64,000 nt of DNA, from assembly GCF_009176645.1 (NCBI RefSeq), contig NZ_AP019007.1:2294001-2358000 (forward strand), given 5' to 3'. This document shows, in pieces, positions 53,501 through 61,529 of this stretch (its first letter is position 1; each line of letters begins with the position of its first letter). The DNA comes from Enterobacter oligotrophicus (lineage in GTDB: Bacteria; Pseudomonadota; Gammaproteobacteria; Enterobacterales; Enterobacteriaceae). The notes under the pieces are model-generated. The model ran no database searches. It was not told where the DNA came from and was given only the letters and a program-made list of their open reading frames with translations. The position numbers were made by a program, and so were the translations under genes.

Positions 53501-55939
53501 GACGCCAAAGGCAACCCGGTGAAAGACCAGAACGTGAACTGGACGGCCTCACCCTCTACGGCAAAACTCTCTACCGCCACAACGAAAACGGACGTTAACG
53601 GAACAGCCTCCGTTACCGTCACCACCGTGAAAGCTGGCGAGGTCAACGTCACGGCTCAGGCGGGGTCGGGCGCGGCGTGGAATGCACCCGCAACGCGCTT
53701 CACAGGCGATGTCACCACCGCACAAATAGAAAACATCAAAGCGAGCAAAAACACTGCGGTCGCAAATGGCACGGATAGCATTACCTTCACCGGAACGGTT
53801 ATCGATGCGAATAATAATATCCTTACAGGCGTAGAGGCAGCATGGACGGTAAACCCGACGACAGGCGCGCTGTCAGCATCAAAAAGCACATCAAATGATG
53901 CAGGGAAAGTGTCCGTATCCTTAACGTCAACCCAGGTGGAAAGCTACGCCGTCACCGTGAAGGTAAACGGCACGGATGAAACCTCAGAAACGGTGAACTT
54001 CACTGTTGATGAGAGTACGGCTGGCATTCATACGCTTACAGCGGATAAAACCGACAACATTGCCGCGGGCAGAGACAACGTCACCCTGACGGCAACGGTA
54101 CAGGATGCTGCCGGGCATCCGATCCCGAATGCTACCGTGACCTGGTCATCTGATAACACCACCGGCCTCTTCAGCGAAACCAGCGTCACCACAGACGCAG
54201 AAGGTAAAGCGATCGCGACGTTCAGTGGCACACTCGCACAAGCTACAACCGTCACGGCCAGCAGTGTCAATAACAGCCAGAAAACGGTTCAGCTCACCCT
54301 TGTGCCGGATATGCTCAGTGCAAAACCTGTCACGATCACCTCACCGGGATATGATTACGACGCCATCGCCGACGGAAAAGATGTCATCGCTTTAACGGCT
54401 ACGGTGAAGGATGATTATGGTAACGCCATCAATCAGGGCGACGTTAACTGGAAGGTGATACCTGCAGGTAATTACCATCTCTCAGCTAACACCCAGGCGA
54501 CTAATGCGCAGGGGAAATCGACGGTGACCATTGCCTCTGAGGACGTGGTGGCCTGCAAAGCGGTTGCCACCTTTAACAACGTCAGCCTGACTTCCGGCAC
54601 AATGCGCTTTATCGCCGATGTCACGACGGAGACAGTCACGGATCTCACTGCGAGTAAAACGACGGATATCGTCGCAGGTAAAGACGTGATTACGCTTCAG
54701 GCAACCGTAAAAGATGCGTCCGGTAATCCGGTGAACAATGAGACGGTGCACTGGGGTACTGATAATCCGGGCGGTACGTTCCAGCCATCCGATAGCAGCA
54801 ACACCGACACTAACGGTGTAGCCAGCGTGTCCTACACCGCAACCAAAGCAGGCCCGACGGTTATCGGCGCGGGTATTAACCATTCTCAACAAACGGTGAT
54901 AGTGAACATTATTGGTAACGTTGAAACCGCAGCGCTGTCGAACATCAAAGCGGATAAAACAAAAGCGGTAGCCGATAATACCGAGCTGGTTACCTGGTCC
55001 GTCACGGCGAAAGATGCAAATGGCAATATTCTGCCTGGAACCGCAATCACCTGGAGCAGCGATGACCCGGATCTGACGCTTGCCGCCAGCAGCAGTACGA
55101 CCAATGAACAAGGTATTGCAACCATCACAGGCCGTACCATGAAAGCGCGTGATGTCATAGTCTCGGCCACCATTCCAGGGAATGGTCAAACACTGAAAGC
55201 GACAAAAGTCACCTTTATTGGTGATATCAAAACAGCCTCACTGCTTTCACTGACGCCGGACAAAACGACTGCGCTCTCTAACGGTTCAGATTCCGTCACC
55301 TATACCGTGGATGTTGAAGATGTTAACCACAATACGGTGCCTGATGCCGTAGTCGCCTGGCAAACAACGATGAACCATCTGTCAGCGGCGACAACCAAAA
55401 CCAACAGTTCAGGAGTGGCCACTGTCAAGCTAAGCGGCAGCGATCAGGGCATTGTGACGGTGACAGCAACCATCAATACCTCGACGCTGGAAGAGAACAG
55501 CGTGAAATTTATCAATACCATAGAGGATACCTGGGTCATCACAACGGATTCATCAAGTTATACCTCAGCGCCTATCAAAGGATATTCAGACCTGGGCTTT
55601 ATAACATCGTCACCAACCACCGGCCCGACGTCGCTGGACTGGGCTCCCTCCGGTGCCTCACAAGTTTCCACACCCGTCACTCTGGTGGATGACAGCGGCC
55701 AGCAGTATGAGGTTCAACTGAAAGGTTACCGTTTGTCCGATTGCTCGCAGCGTCCGCTCAATGCGGCCGTCGGGTGTAGCGGTCAAGGTGGCTACCGTGC
55801 GAAGTTTACCTGGAACATAAGTGACAACCCTGATATTCCACCGGGGCATTACACTGGTCTTATCCATTTCGCCGGTAAAGACTGGCACACCGACTGGGCG
55901 TTTGAATATCGCTTAACGATGGATTTAACCATCAATTAA
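50507..55939 (+). CDS. Inverse autotransporter adhesin (intimin/invasin family) with about 12 Ig-like repeats
   Basis: Giant outer-membrane adhesin of 1810 residues (type Ve secretion). A signal peptide (hydrophobic LQIFLQLIIIFINSFVFSIPAIAS) is followed by an inverse-autotransporter beta-barrel at about residues 105-350 (RINLGFDNNLSLESANLDML, WGVNAFYDQQL, YYGDDVALFG). A linker Ig-like domain is followed by 12 tandem bacterial Ig-like (Big-1) domains of about 100 residues and a distinct C-terminal domain of about 140 residues holding two cysteines (DCSQRPLNAAVGCSG). No LysM or C-type lectin domain was seen. ATG at 50507 has AGGA 8 bases upstream; the GTG at 50504 is too close. It lies between yicH and yicI, which adjoin in E. 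coli, and is more AT-rich than both, consistent with acquisition. Confidence 0.93.
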   Translation: MRFYAKITACLQIFLQLIIIFINSFVFSIPAIASSRQTPSSQTTAAASTSTAKEDDAGKNLANVLSSTGSMLSQDNKTDALINSAINNSSAYATNEIQSWLEQFGTARINLGFDNNLSLESANLDMLLPLYDDKKQNLIFTQLGTRRDDDRNIINAGLGYRYFADTWMWGVNAFYDQQLSDNTHQRLGLGAELGWDYFRLSANGYQRLSGWKDSKDHKDYEERVANGYDVRAEGYLPSYPQLGAQLIWEQYYGDDVALFGDNDDDRQRDPYAVTAGINYTPVPLFSVGLNQKMGKGDHNDTQVELALNWMLGSPLSAQLDADKVKDRRTLLGSRLDLVNRNNTIVLEYRKKELISLKLPAKISGIEAETVPFNVNVKSKYPVDHITWQDDSLVQSGGKIDEKNGTWTVTLPRYQQNGAEKNMYVVSATAYDNQGNKSDVSHMTVAVSGFNLADVTTTTSAASASLPADGTSTTQITVTVTSGSGEKITGLAGSLSAQLSRSAQSQKVSASPVQEKISSFKEQTPGVYVSTFTAGTLPGAVVVQPLYNQTTKLSNTTVTLTAVSDTSHFAALDASKTSALANAQDAIPLKAHVVDAMNNPVQGMTVHWSSENGDALLAATTSTTDAQGYAVNSLTSSKVITTTVSAQLDNGEAIQSKALQFTADTRSAHVTQINADKKIAQADNQDQITVSAMVTDASQHPLVNQPVDWAIDTASGTARLADKQSNTDENGIATVTLKSTKSGQGIVSASTGSSDALKTDVLTFLPDVKTATLGSVSATKTSALANGHDPVTFKVKVEDANKNPLKGVKINWSTASAQASLSGASTSTDAKGEATVDLTSTTVENTSVTATLGEQSQTSPAINFIADNATAFVQTLDTDKTQAVANQNDRISLTAHVIDANDHPVSDSAVQWKIVEGQGTLSAAQNNTNAQGDATVTLVSSMQGKVVVSASAAAGAAVNSQELTFTADTATAKVTNVAVDKSAAIANGKDKITYTATVTDAKGNPVKDQNVNWTASPSTAKLSTATTKTDVNGTASVTVTTVKAGEVNVTAQAGSGAAWNAPATRFTGDVTTAQIENIKASKNTAVANGTDSITFTGTVIDANNNILTGVEAAWTVNPTTGALSASKSTSNDAGKVSVSLTSTQVESYAVTVKVNGTDETSETVNFTVDESTAGIHTLTADKTDNIAAGRDNVTLTATVQDAAGHPIPNATVTWSSDNTTGLFSETSVTTDAEGKAIATFSGTLAQATTVTASSVNNSQKTVQLTLVPDMLSAKPVTITSPGYDYDAIADGKDVIALTATVKDDYGNAINQGDVNWKVIPAGNYHLSANTQATNAQGKSTVTIASEDVVACKAVATFNNVSLTSGTMRFIADVTTETVTDLTASKTTDIVAGKDVITLQATVKDASGNPVNNETVHWGTDNPGGTFQPSDSSNTDTNGVASVSYTATKAGPTVIGAGINHSQQTVIVNIIGNVETAALSNIKADKTKAVADNTELVTWSVTAKDANGNILPGTAITWSSDDPDLTLAASSSTTNEQGIATITGRTMKARDVIVSATIPGNGQTLKATKVTFIGDIKTASLLSLTPDKTTALSNGSDSVTYTVDVEDVNHNTVPDAVVAWQTTMNHLSAATTKTNSSGVATVKLSGSDQGIVTVTATINTSTLEENSVKFINTIEDTWVITTDSSSYTSAPIKGYSDLGFITSSPTTGPTSLDWAPSGASQVSTPVTLVDDSGQQYEVQLKGYRLSDCSQRPLNAAVGCSGQGGYRAKFTWNISDNPDIPPGHYTGLIHFAGKDWHTDWAFEYRLTMDLTIN
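51851..55520 (+). repeat. 12 tandem Big-1 Ig-like domain repeats
   Basis: Within the adhesin, units of about 300 bases repeat. Each begins with a form of T(A/T)..DKT.A.A.G.D.ITLTA.V.DA.GNPV and ends with (F/L)..(A/G)D. Twelve units can be counted, the first at 51851 and the last ending near 55520. They are diverged in sequence rather than near-identical, so this is an old array. Unit 9 (about 54310-54620) carries an insertion and a Cys. Confidence 0.85.
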
Positions 55940-55945
55940 TCGACA

Positions 55946-55976
55946 TAAAAAAAGCGAGCCGTTTGGCTCGCTTTTT
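55946..55976. terminator. Bidirectional terminator adhesin/yicI
   Basis: Perfect 10-bp stem AAAGCGAGCC / GGCTCGCTTT with GTTT loop and flanking A and T runs, between the adhesin stop and the convergent yicI stop. Confidence 0.9.
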
Positions 55977-55989
55977 GATTCCGCCGCGG

Positions 55990-58311
55990 TTACAGGTGAA
56001 CCACCACCACCTCATTCCCTTGTGCGTTCACCACCACGCCCCACTCGCTGCCCGCATGTGAACCACCTTTCACGCCGCCGACCTTCTGCACGTTGCGCAG
56101 GCAGACTGACCAGTTCCGCGCCTCGCCTGCCCCCGTAATAGTCACTGTATCGCCCTGACGTGACGCCTTCAGCGTAAACGCCACAGAGCCGTCCGCCGCA
56201 GGCACTTCGCTCACCGCCGTTGCGCCATCATCCAGGTTAAACAGCTGGAAGGCCGTGCCCTCGTTCCACGCGTAGTCCGGTTTCTGGTTGTTGTTGCCCA
56301 GCGCCAGCAGCGTGTTGCCGCGCACGTAGACCGGCAGGCTCAGGAAATCATGCTGCTGTTTATGCCAGCGGCTACCCTGGATTTCATCGTTGTGCCACAG
56401 GTGTGTCCAGCGTCCTTCCGGCAGGTAAAACTGCACGTCGCCCGCTTCGGAGAACACCGGCGCAACCATCACCGAATCCCCCAGCATGTACTGACGGTCA
56501 AGGTAATCGCACGCCGGATCGTCCGGGAACTCCAGCATCATCGCGCGCAGCATCGGCGTGCCGAACTCGCGAGCCAGCGCGGCCTGACGATAAAGGTACG
56601 GCATCATCCGGCATTTAAGCTGCGTAAAGTGGCGCACCACATCGCAGGATTCGTCATCATAGGCCCACGGCACCCGGTAGGATTTGCTGCCGTGCAGGCG
56701 GCTGTGGCTGGAGAACAGCCCGAACGCGCACCAGCGCTTGTAGACGTGCGCCGGGGCGGTATTTTCGAACCCGCCGATATCGTGGCTCCAGAACCCGAAG
56801 CCGGACAAACCAATCGACAGCCCGCCGCGCAGGCTTTCCGCCATCGACTCGTAGTTGGCGTAGCAGTCGCCGCCCCAGTGCACCGGAAACTGTTGCGCCC
56901 CCACGGACGCAGAGCGGGCAAACAGCACCGCCTCTTCTTCACCGACCGTCTCTTTCAGCACGTTCCACACCAGCTCGTTATAGATATAGGCGTAGTGGTT
57001 GTGCATTTTCTGCGGGTCAGCGCCGTCGAACCACTGGACGTCGGTCGGGATGCGCTCGCCGAAATCGGTCTTGAAGCAGTCCACGCCGATATCCACCAGG
57101 CCTTTCAGCTTGTCGGCGTACCACCGGCACGCGTCCGGATTCGTGAAGTCGTAAATCGCCAGCCCCGGCTGCCATTTGTCCCACTGCCACAGGGAGCCGT
57201 CCGGACGTTTGAGCAGGTAGCCTTTCTCTTTTAACTCATTGAATACCGGTGATTTCTGCCCGATATACGGGTTGATCCACACGCAGACTTTCAGCCCTTT
57301 CTCTTTCAGGCGGCGGATCATCCCTTCCGGATCGGGGAATGTCACCGGGTCCCACTCAAAATCACACCACTGGAAGGCCTTCATCCAGAAGCAGTCGAAG
57401 TGGAACACATGCAGCGGCAGGTCGCGCCCGGCCATGCCGTCGATAAAGCTGTTGACCGTCGCTTCGTCGTAGTTGGTAGTGAACGAGGTAGTGAGCCACA
57501 GTCCAAACGACCACGCTGGTGGCAGCGCCGGACGGCCAGTGAAGCGGGTATAGCGGTTCAGTACCTCTTTCGGCGTTGGGCCGTCGATGACGAAATACTC
57601 CAGATACTCGCCTTCCACGCTGAACTGCACTTTGGAGACTTTCTCAGAGCCGATTTCAAAGGAGACGTTTTCCGGATGGTTCACCAGCACGCCGTAGCCG
57701 CGGTTGGTCAGATAAAACGGGATATTTTTGTACGACTGCTCGGTGCTGGTGCCGCCGTCGCGGTTCCAGGTTTCGACCGTCTGGCCATTGCGCACCAGCG
57801 CAGTAAAGCGCTCGCCCAGGCCGTAGACCGTTTCGCCCACGCCCAGATCCAGACGTTCAAACACATAGTTACGATCGGTATTGGTATCCTGTACGTAGCC
57901 GTTATTTTTCAACTGGCTGCCGGTGATGCGCTGCCCGTTACGCAGAAAATCCAGCGCCCAGACTTCACCTTTAGTGACGCGCACGCTGACGCTGCCGCTT
58001 TTTAGCTCGGCAAATTCCGCGTTGTTTTCAATCTCAACTTTTACATCCTTCAGAACGTTCAGCGGATAGTGCGGGCCGTTGTTCAGCGCCCCCTGGAAAT
58101 GCTCAATGCGCACCCCGACAATCCCGTCCTGCGGGGCAAACAGGCGAACCGTGAACATCAACGTGTCGAGCTGCCAGGTGCGTTCGCGCACGTCACGCGG
58201 CGCAACAAAGACCACCAGGTCATTGCCCTGCTGCTCCACGTCAAACACCTGAACCGGATATGTCACGTTCAGGCCCGGTTGAATGAGCCAGTTTCCGTCA
58301 CTGATTTTCAT
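55990..58311 (-). CDS. yicI: Alpha-xylosidase (GH31)
   Basis: Cytoplasmic enzyme that releases D-xylose from alpha-xylosides such as isoprimeverose. The 773-residue GH31 protein has the family motifs [14 protein letters not shown], where the Asp is the nucleophile, and [11 protein letters not shown], plus the substrate-site [18 protein letters not shown]. Length matches E. coli YicI (772). It begins 12 bases after the stop of the upstream transporter gene in the same leftward operon, so uptake and hydrolysis are coupled. Confidence 0.96.
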   Translation of the reverse strand: MKISDGNWLIQPGLNVTYPVQVFDVEQQGNDLVVFVAPRDVRERTWQLDTLMFTVRLFAPQDGIVGVRIEHFQGALNNGPHYPLNVLKDVKVEIENNAEFAELKSGSVSVRVTKGEVWALDFLRNGQRITGSQLKNNGYVQDTNTDRNYVFERLDLGVGETVYGLGERFTALVRNGQTVETWNRDGGTSTEQSYKNIPFYLTNRGYGVLVNHPENVSFEIGSEKVSKVQFSVEGEYLEYFVIDGPTPKEVLNRYTRFTGRPALPPAWSFGLWLTTSFTTNYDEATVNSFIDGMAGRDLPLHVFHFDCFWMKAFQWCDFEWDPVTFPDPEGMIRRLKEKGLKVCVWINPYIGQKSPVFNELKEKGYLLKRPDGSLWQWDKWQPGLAIYDFTNPDACRWYADKLKGLVDIGVDCFKTDFGERIPTDVQWFDGADPQKMHNHYAYIYNELVWNVLKETVGEEEAVLFARSASVGAQQFPVHWGGDCYANYESMAESLRGGLSIGLSGFGFWSHDIGGFENTAPAHVYKRWCAFGLFSSHSRLHGSKSYRVPWAYDDESCDVVRHFTQLKCRMMPYLYRQAALAREFGTPMLRAMMLEFPDDPACDYLDRQYMLGDSVMVAPVFSEAGDVQFYLPEGRWTHLWHNDEIQGSRWHKQQHDFLSLPVYVRGNTLLALGNNNQKPDYAWNEGTAFQLFNLDDGATAVSEVPAADGSVAFTLKASRQGDTVTITGAGEARNWSVCLRNVQKVGGVKGGSHAGSEWGVVVNAQGNEVVVVHL

Positions 58312-58323
58312 ACTCTCGTCCTC

Positions 58324-59715
58324 TTAGTTCTGTAATTCTTTGCTGACCGGCAGGTTTTCGAATTCCTGCTGATTGCGGCGCGCGCCCTGCGCCAGCTCGC
58401 CCATAATTTTGATCAGGAATGGCGTTTTCAGCGTGTAGTAGCGTTTGGCGATCACCGCGCTCAGCACGTAGCAAACCGCTGGCACCAGCGTAAACAGGCC
58501 GATAATGATGCTGATGGTCGCACTGTTCTGGGTTTTCGCTGCGGCGTCATAACCGCCGCCTGCCAGCATCCAGCCAATCAACGCTCCGCCCAGCGCCAGG
58601 CCGAGTTTCAGCACGAACAGCGTGCCCGCAAAGCTGATGCCGGTAAGGCGTTTGCCGTTGGTCCATTCGCCGTAGTCGACGGTATCGGACATCATTACCC
58701 ACTGAATGGGCGTCACTAACTGGTGCAGCACGCCGATGACGAAGATAAAGGCGAACATCAGTACGGTGGCATGCATCGGCACGAAGAACATCGCCACGCT
58801 GACCACCGCCAGCGCGGCGTTGGTCCACCAGAAGATGCTGACTTTGCATTTCCAGTCGGTGAGCGGTTTCGCCAGCGCGGAGCCAATCAGGTTGCCGACG
58901 CAGTAGGTGGTGAGGAACGCGACAAACACTTCCGGCGAGCCCATGATCCAGGTGCAGTAGTACATCATCGCGCCGCCGCGCACGCAGACGGCGAGAATGT
59001 TAAGGATGGTGAGCACACCGACGATGCGCCACTGGTCGTTGTGCCAGATGTCGCGCAGGTCTTCACGCATGGAGGTGGTGCTCGGCGGCACCTGGATGCG
59101 CTCTTTGGTGGTGAAGAAGCAGAACGCCAGCATCAGGAATGCGACCACCGACAGCACGGCGATCCCGCCCTGGAAGCCGAAGGCTTTGTCGTCGCCGCCG
59201 ATCAGGTTCACCAGCGGCATCATCAGCACCGTGGAGAGCATGCCGCCCGCTGTCGCCAGCACAAAGCGCCAGGACTGGAGGGAGATACGCTGCGTCGGGT
59301 CGTTGGTGATAACACCGCCGAGCGCGCAGTAAGGGATGTTGACCACGGTATAGAGCAGGGTCAGCAGGGTGTAAGTTATAGCGGCGTAAAGCATTTTCCC
59401 GTTGAGGCTAAGGTCTGGCGTGGTGTACGCCAGCACACAGACGATGCCGAACGGGATAGCGCCAAACAAAATCCACGGACGGAACTTACCCCAGCGGCTG
59501 CGGGTACGGTCGGCAATCAAGCCCATGCATGGGTCGGAGATCGCATCCAGCGCGCGCGCCAGCAGGAACATGGTGCCGACAAACCCGGCGGGAATGCCGA
59601 AAATATCGGTATAGAAAAACATCATGTACAACATCACGTTATCAAAAATAATATGGCTGGCGGCGTCACCCATGCCGTAGCCAATCTTCTCTTTTACTGA
59701 CAATACTTCGCTCAT
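58324..59715 (-). CDS. yicJ: Glycoside/pentoside:cation symporter (GPH family) YicJ
   Basis: Inner-membrane symporter of 463 residues with about 12 hydrophobic segments. VKEKIGYGMGDAASHIIFDN at the N-terminus and LARALDAISDPCMGLIADRTRSRWGKFRPWI are hallmarks of the GPH (melibiose/xyloside) family. It probably imports an alpha-xyloside for YicI, encoded immediately downstream. The substrate is inferred from linkage. Confidence 0.93.
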   Translation of the reverse strand: MSEVLSVKEKIGYGMGDAASHIIFDNVMLYMMFFYTDIFGIPAGFVGTMFLLARALDAISDPCMGLIADRTRSRWGKFRPWILFGAIPFGIVCVLAYTTPDLSLNGKMLYAAITYTLLTLLYTVVNIPYCALGGVITNDPTQRISLQSWRFVLATAGGMLSTVLMMPLVNLIGGDDKAFGFQGGIAVLSVVAFLMLAFCFFTTKERIQVPPSTTSMREDLRDIWHNDQWRIVGVLTILNILAVCVRGGAMMYYCTWIMGSPEVFVAFLTTYCVGNLIGSALAKPLTDWKCKVSIFWWTNAALAVVSVAMFFVPMHATVLMFAFIFVIGVLHQLVTPIQWVMMSDTVDYGEWTNGKRLTGISFAGTLFVLKLGLALGGALIGWMLAGGGYDAAAKTQNSATISIIIGLFTLVPAVCYVLSAVIAKRYYTLKTPFLIKIMGELAQGARRNQQEFENLPVSKELQN

Positions 59716-59761
59716 CTTTTTTTATCCTTCACGCTGTAGGGGGCGCTGAGACCGGTTACAG

Positions 59762-59774
59762 TGGTTTTAAACCA
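59762..59774. promoter_or_regulatory. Inverted repeat upstream of yicJ
   Basis: TGGTTT-T-AAACCA, a perfect 6-bp inverted repeat around one T, 47 bases upstream of the yicJ start. It may be a repressor or activator site for the yicJ-yicI operon. No matching regulator gene is in the window. Confidence 0.35.
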
Positions 59775-59967
59775 TTGTTTCAAAGGCGGGTATTGCGTTT
59801 TCTGGTTAGCAGATTACGTTTCTTGTTTTTTGTGATCGCGGTAAATGTTGGGAGCACGAAAGGCTAACCTGAGGATTTTCTTAAGAATTAACCGAAACAG
59901 GGGTGTGCAGGTCAAAAGAGAGGTGAAAAAAGTGTGTCGGGGGATGTGGTAAATGCCTGAAAGTAGC

Positions 59968-59973
59968 TATAAT
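59968..59973 (+). promoter_or_regulatory. selC promoter -10 with GC-rich discriminator
   Basis: TATAAT followed by GCGCCCCGCC, the GC-rich discriminator typical of stringently controlled stable-RNA promoters, about 31 bases upstream of the mature tRNA 5' end. The -35 is poor. Confidence 0.6.
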
Positions 59974-60004
59974 GCGCCCCGCCTCCATGTAGCAATGCAG
60001 GCGC

Positions 60005-60099
60005 GGAAGATCGTCATCTCCGGTGAGGTGGCTGGACTTCAAATCCAGTTGGGGCCGCCAGCGGTCCTGGGCAGGTTCGACTCCTGTGATCTTCCGCCA
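60005..60099 (+). tRNA. selC: tRNA-Sec (UCA), selC
   Basis: 95 nucleotides including the encoded CCA. The 5' GGAAGATC pairs with GATCTTCC at the 3' end, giving the long 8-bp acceptor stem of tRNA-Sec. The anticodon loop CTTCAAA carries TCA at 60039-60041. A long variable arm and the T loop GTTCGACTC are visible. It reads UGA as selenocysteine with SelA, SelB and SelD. The locus is a known integration site for islands in enterobacteria. Confidence 0.97.
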
Positions 60100-60169
60100 A
60101 AAATGTTCATATTATATTCAAATATTTTTATATTTCAGTTGTCGTAACCTTCAAAATTAAGGAAAAGAC

Positions 60170-60745
60170 ATGAACTGGGCACTGGCTATCGCTACTATTT
60201 TTGCTACTCTTTTCAGTCCATTACTTGCGGTTAGAGTGCAAAAACTTATCGAAAAGCATTCAGAAAAAAGAAACATAAAAGTTAATATATTCACTGAACT
60301 TATGGCAACAAGATCAACAGCGGCCCGCCTTTCTAATGAGCATGTTAGAGCCCTGAATATGATCGACTTAGCATTCTATGGCGATATAAAAAGAAGTATC
60401 AGTAAAAGAACAAAATCAGAGAAAAAAGTCCTTGATGCCTGGAAAGAATACTTCACCCATTTATGTACACACTGTCCAGAAAATGAAAGCGGTAACACGT
60501 TGTGGAATCAGACTAGCGATAGATTATTCGTAAATTTACTTTCTGTTATGGCTGAAGATATTGGCTACGATTTTGATCGGGTTCATTTGCAGAATGCTAT
60601 TTATATACCTGTTGCTCATGGACAAATGAATTTAGATAACCAAAAAATTCGCAAAGGACTAGCTTCAATTTTTTCTGGTGAGACTGCATTAAAGATGGAT
60701 GTAATTTCTTTTCCTGAATCATCTGATGATCAAAAGTCGCAATAA
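60170..60745 (+). CDS. DUF6680-type protein, membrane-anchored
   Basis: A 191-residue protein with one N-terminal membrane segment (WALAIATIFATLFSPLLAV) and a helical cytoplasmic part. LMATRSTAARLSNEHVRALNMIDLAF, AWKEYFTHL, LLSVMAEDIGYDFDRVHL and QKIRKGLASIFSGE resemble what I recall of the DUF6680 family, whose function is unknown. The ATG has an AAGGAA site 5 bases upstream. It starts 71 bases after selC and is AT-rich compared with the backbone, so it is probably acquired. Confidence 0.75.
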   Translation: MNWALAIATIFATLFSPLLAVRVQKLIEKHSEKRNIKVNIFTELMATRSTAARLSNEHVRALNMIDLAFYGDIKRSISKRTKSEKKVLDAWKEYFTHLCTHCPENESGNTLWNQTSDRLFVNLLSVMAEDIGYDFDRVHLQNAIYIPVAHGQMNLDNQKIRKGLASIFSGETALKMDVISFPESSDDQKSQ

Positions 60746-60752
60746 AACTAAC

Positions 60753-60944
60753 CTACATTTTTGGCTTAATACCTAATTTAAGTAATTCATTTCGCCCCAA
60801 GGATTTGAGCCAATTTCCCAAACTCATCCCCGCATCTTTCGCAGCCTCTTCAAACTGTGCTTTCAACTCCGGTGTAATACGAATCTGAAAAGTCGGTGCT
60901 TTTCCGGATTTAGATTTGTTAGGATCGCGTTTAGCTGTTGACAT
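60753..60944 (-). CDS. Ribbon-helix-helix (CopG/Arc-type) DNA-binding protein
   Basis: A 63-residue basic protein. The N-terminus MSTAKRDPNKSKSGKAP is followed by TFQIRITPELKAQFEEAAKDAG and MSLGNWLKSLGRNELLK, an RHH fold in which the TFQIRI strand would contact DNA. ATG at 60944; the longer frame from 60995 is an extension. No partner toxin gene is adjacent on the same strand. The palindromic GTACGTAC sites just upstream are probable autoregulatory operators. It could be an orphan antitoxin or a repressor of its divergent neighbour. Confidence 0.75.
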   Translation of the reverse strand: MSTAKRDPNKSKSGKAPTFQIRITPELKAQFEEAAKDAGMSLGNWLKSLGRNELLKLGIKPKM

Positions 60945-60989
60945 GTACGTACCTACAAGAGCAAGATATCTTCGCTGAGGTACGTACCT
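60945..60989. promoter_or_regulatory. Candidate operator: paired GTACGTAC palindromes
   Basis: Two copies of the self-complementary GTACGTAC, at 60945-60952 and inside the perfect 12-bp palindrome AGGTACGTACCT at 60978-60989, centred 35 bp apart. Between them is another palindrome AAGATATCTT (60963-60972). They lie directly upstream of the RHH gene, the expected position for autorepression, in the gap facing symE. Confidence 0.6.
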
Positions 60990-61015
60990 TAGCATACGAA
61001 AACCTCAAATTGAAA

Positions 61016-61092
61016 CGCCCTCGCCAGGTACTCGCAATACCGGACGAGAGCTAACCTCACCAACTATCAAGGAGTTGATTATGGCTGATTCG
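61016..61092 (-). ncRNA. Possible SymR-like antisense RNA
   Basis: On the strand opposite symE a TAGAAT -10-like site (61099-61094) would start a transcript covering the symE start codon and AAGGAG site. It would end at a 14-bp hairpin with one mismatch (61017-61030 and 61038-61051) followed by GTTTCAATTTG. The size (about 75 nt) and position resemble SymR of E. coli. The -35 is poor, so this is a candidate only; ends are approximate. Confidence 0.4.
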
Positions 61093-61383
61093 CATTCTAC
61101 CCCAGACACCGACCAATCCGGAACCGAGCGTTCGTTAATTGTGGGATACCGCCCGAATGTTTTCGACAAATCTACGCCGAAAATCATCCTTTCCGGCAAA
61201 TGGCTGCGTGCGGCGGGGTTTGATACCGGGCATCAGGTCACGGTAAAGGTCATGAAAGGGTGCATCGTTCTGGTGGCGTATAACGAGCACGAACAAAGGT
61301 TGCTGGACGATTATAAACAAGCGAAGGCAAAGCTAACCGAAATCGAGGGTACGCTGTCGCTGCTACTTTCCTCTCCAGCCTGA
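61081..61383 (+). CDS. symE: SymE-type toxin (type I toxin-antitoxin family)
   Basis: A 100-residue protein with the SymE core: LIVGYRPN, PKIILSGKWLRAAGFDTGHQVTVKVM and GCIVLVAYNE, an AbrB-like beta fold. E. coli SymE is an SOS-induced protein that affects nucleic acids and is controlled by the antisense RNA SymR. The ATG at 61081 has AAGGAG 6 bases upstream; an in-frame TTG at 61075 is too close. No clear LexA box was found upstream, so SOS control may be lost. Confidence 0.83.
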   Translation: MADSHSTPDTDQSGTERSLIVGYRPNVFDKSTPKIILSGKWLRAAGFDTGHQVTVKVMKGCIVLVAYNEHEQRLLDDYKQAKAKLTEIEGTLSLLLSSPA

Positions 61384-61473
61384 ATGGTAAAATGCCGGAA
61401 AGCGCCTCGCAGTTTCTTAATTGTGCTATCAAATTAATATCCCATTTTTGTCATACTCCGTTCCCCAAAGAGC

Positions 61474-61492
61474 TGGCTGCCCATGGCAGCCA
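61474..61492. terminator. Hairpin between symE and higBA remnant
   Basis: Perfect 8-bp inverted repeat TGGCTGCC / GGCAGCCA with loop CAT, 90 bases after symE and 38 bases before the broken toxin gene. The T-run after it is weak; it may instead be an operator of the toxin-antitoxin pair. Confidence 0.45.
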
Positions 61493-61529
61493 TTGCATTT
61501 ATAAACTACAGCTTATCATGGACGAGAGC

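Noticed and set aside
58723..59700. Long open frame of 325 codons opposite yicJ
   Set aside because: The composition (His, Asp, Arg, Gln) is that of an antisense shadow of a membrane protein gene.
60990..61080. LexA box upstream of symE as in E. coli
   Set aside because: No CTGT-N8-ACAG-like sequence is present in the gap.
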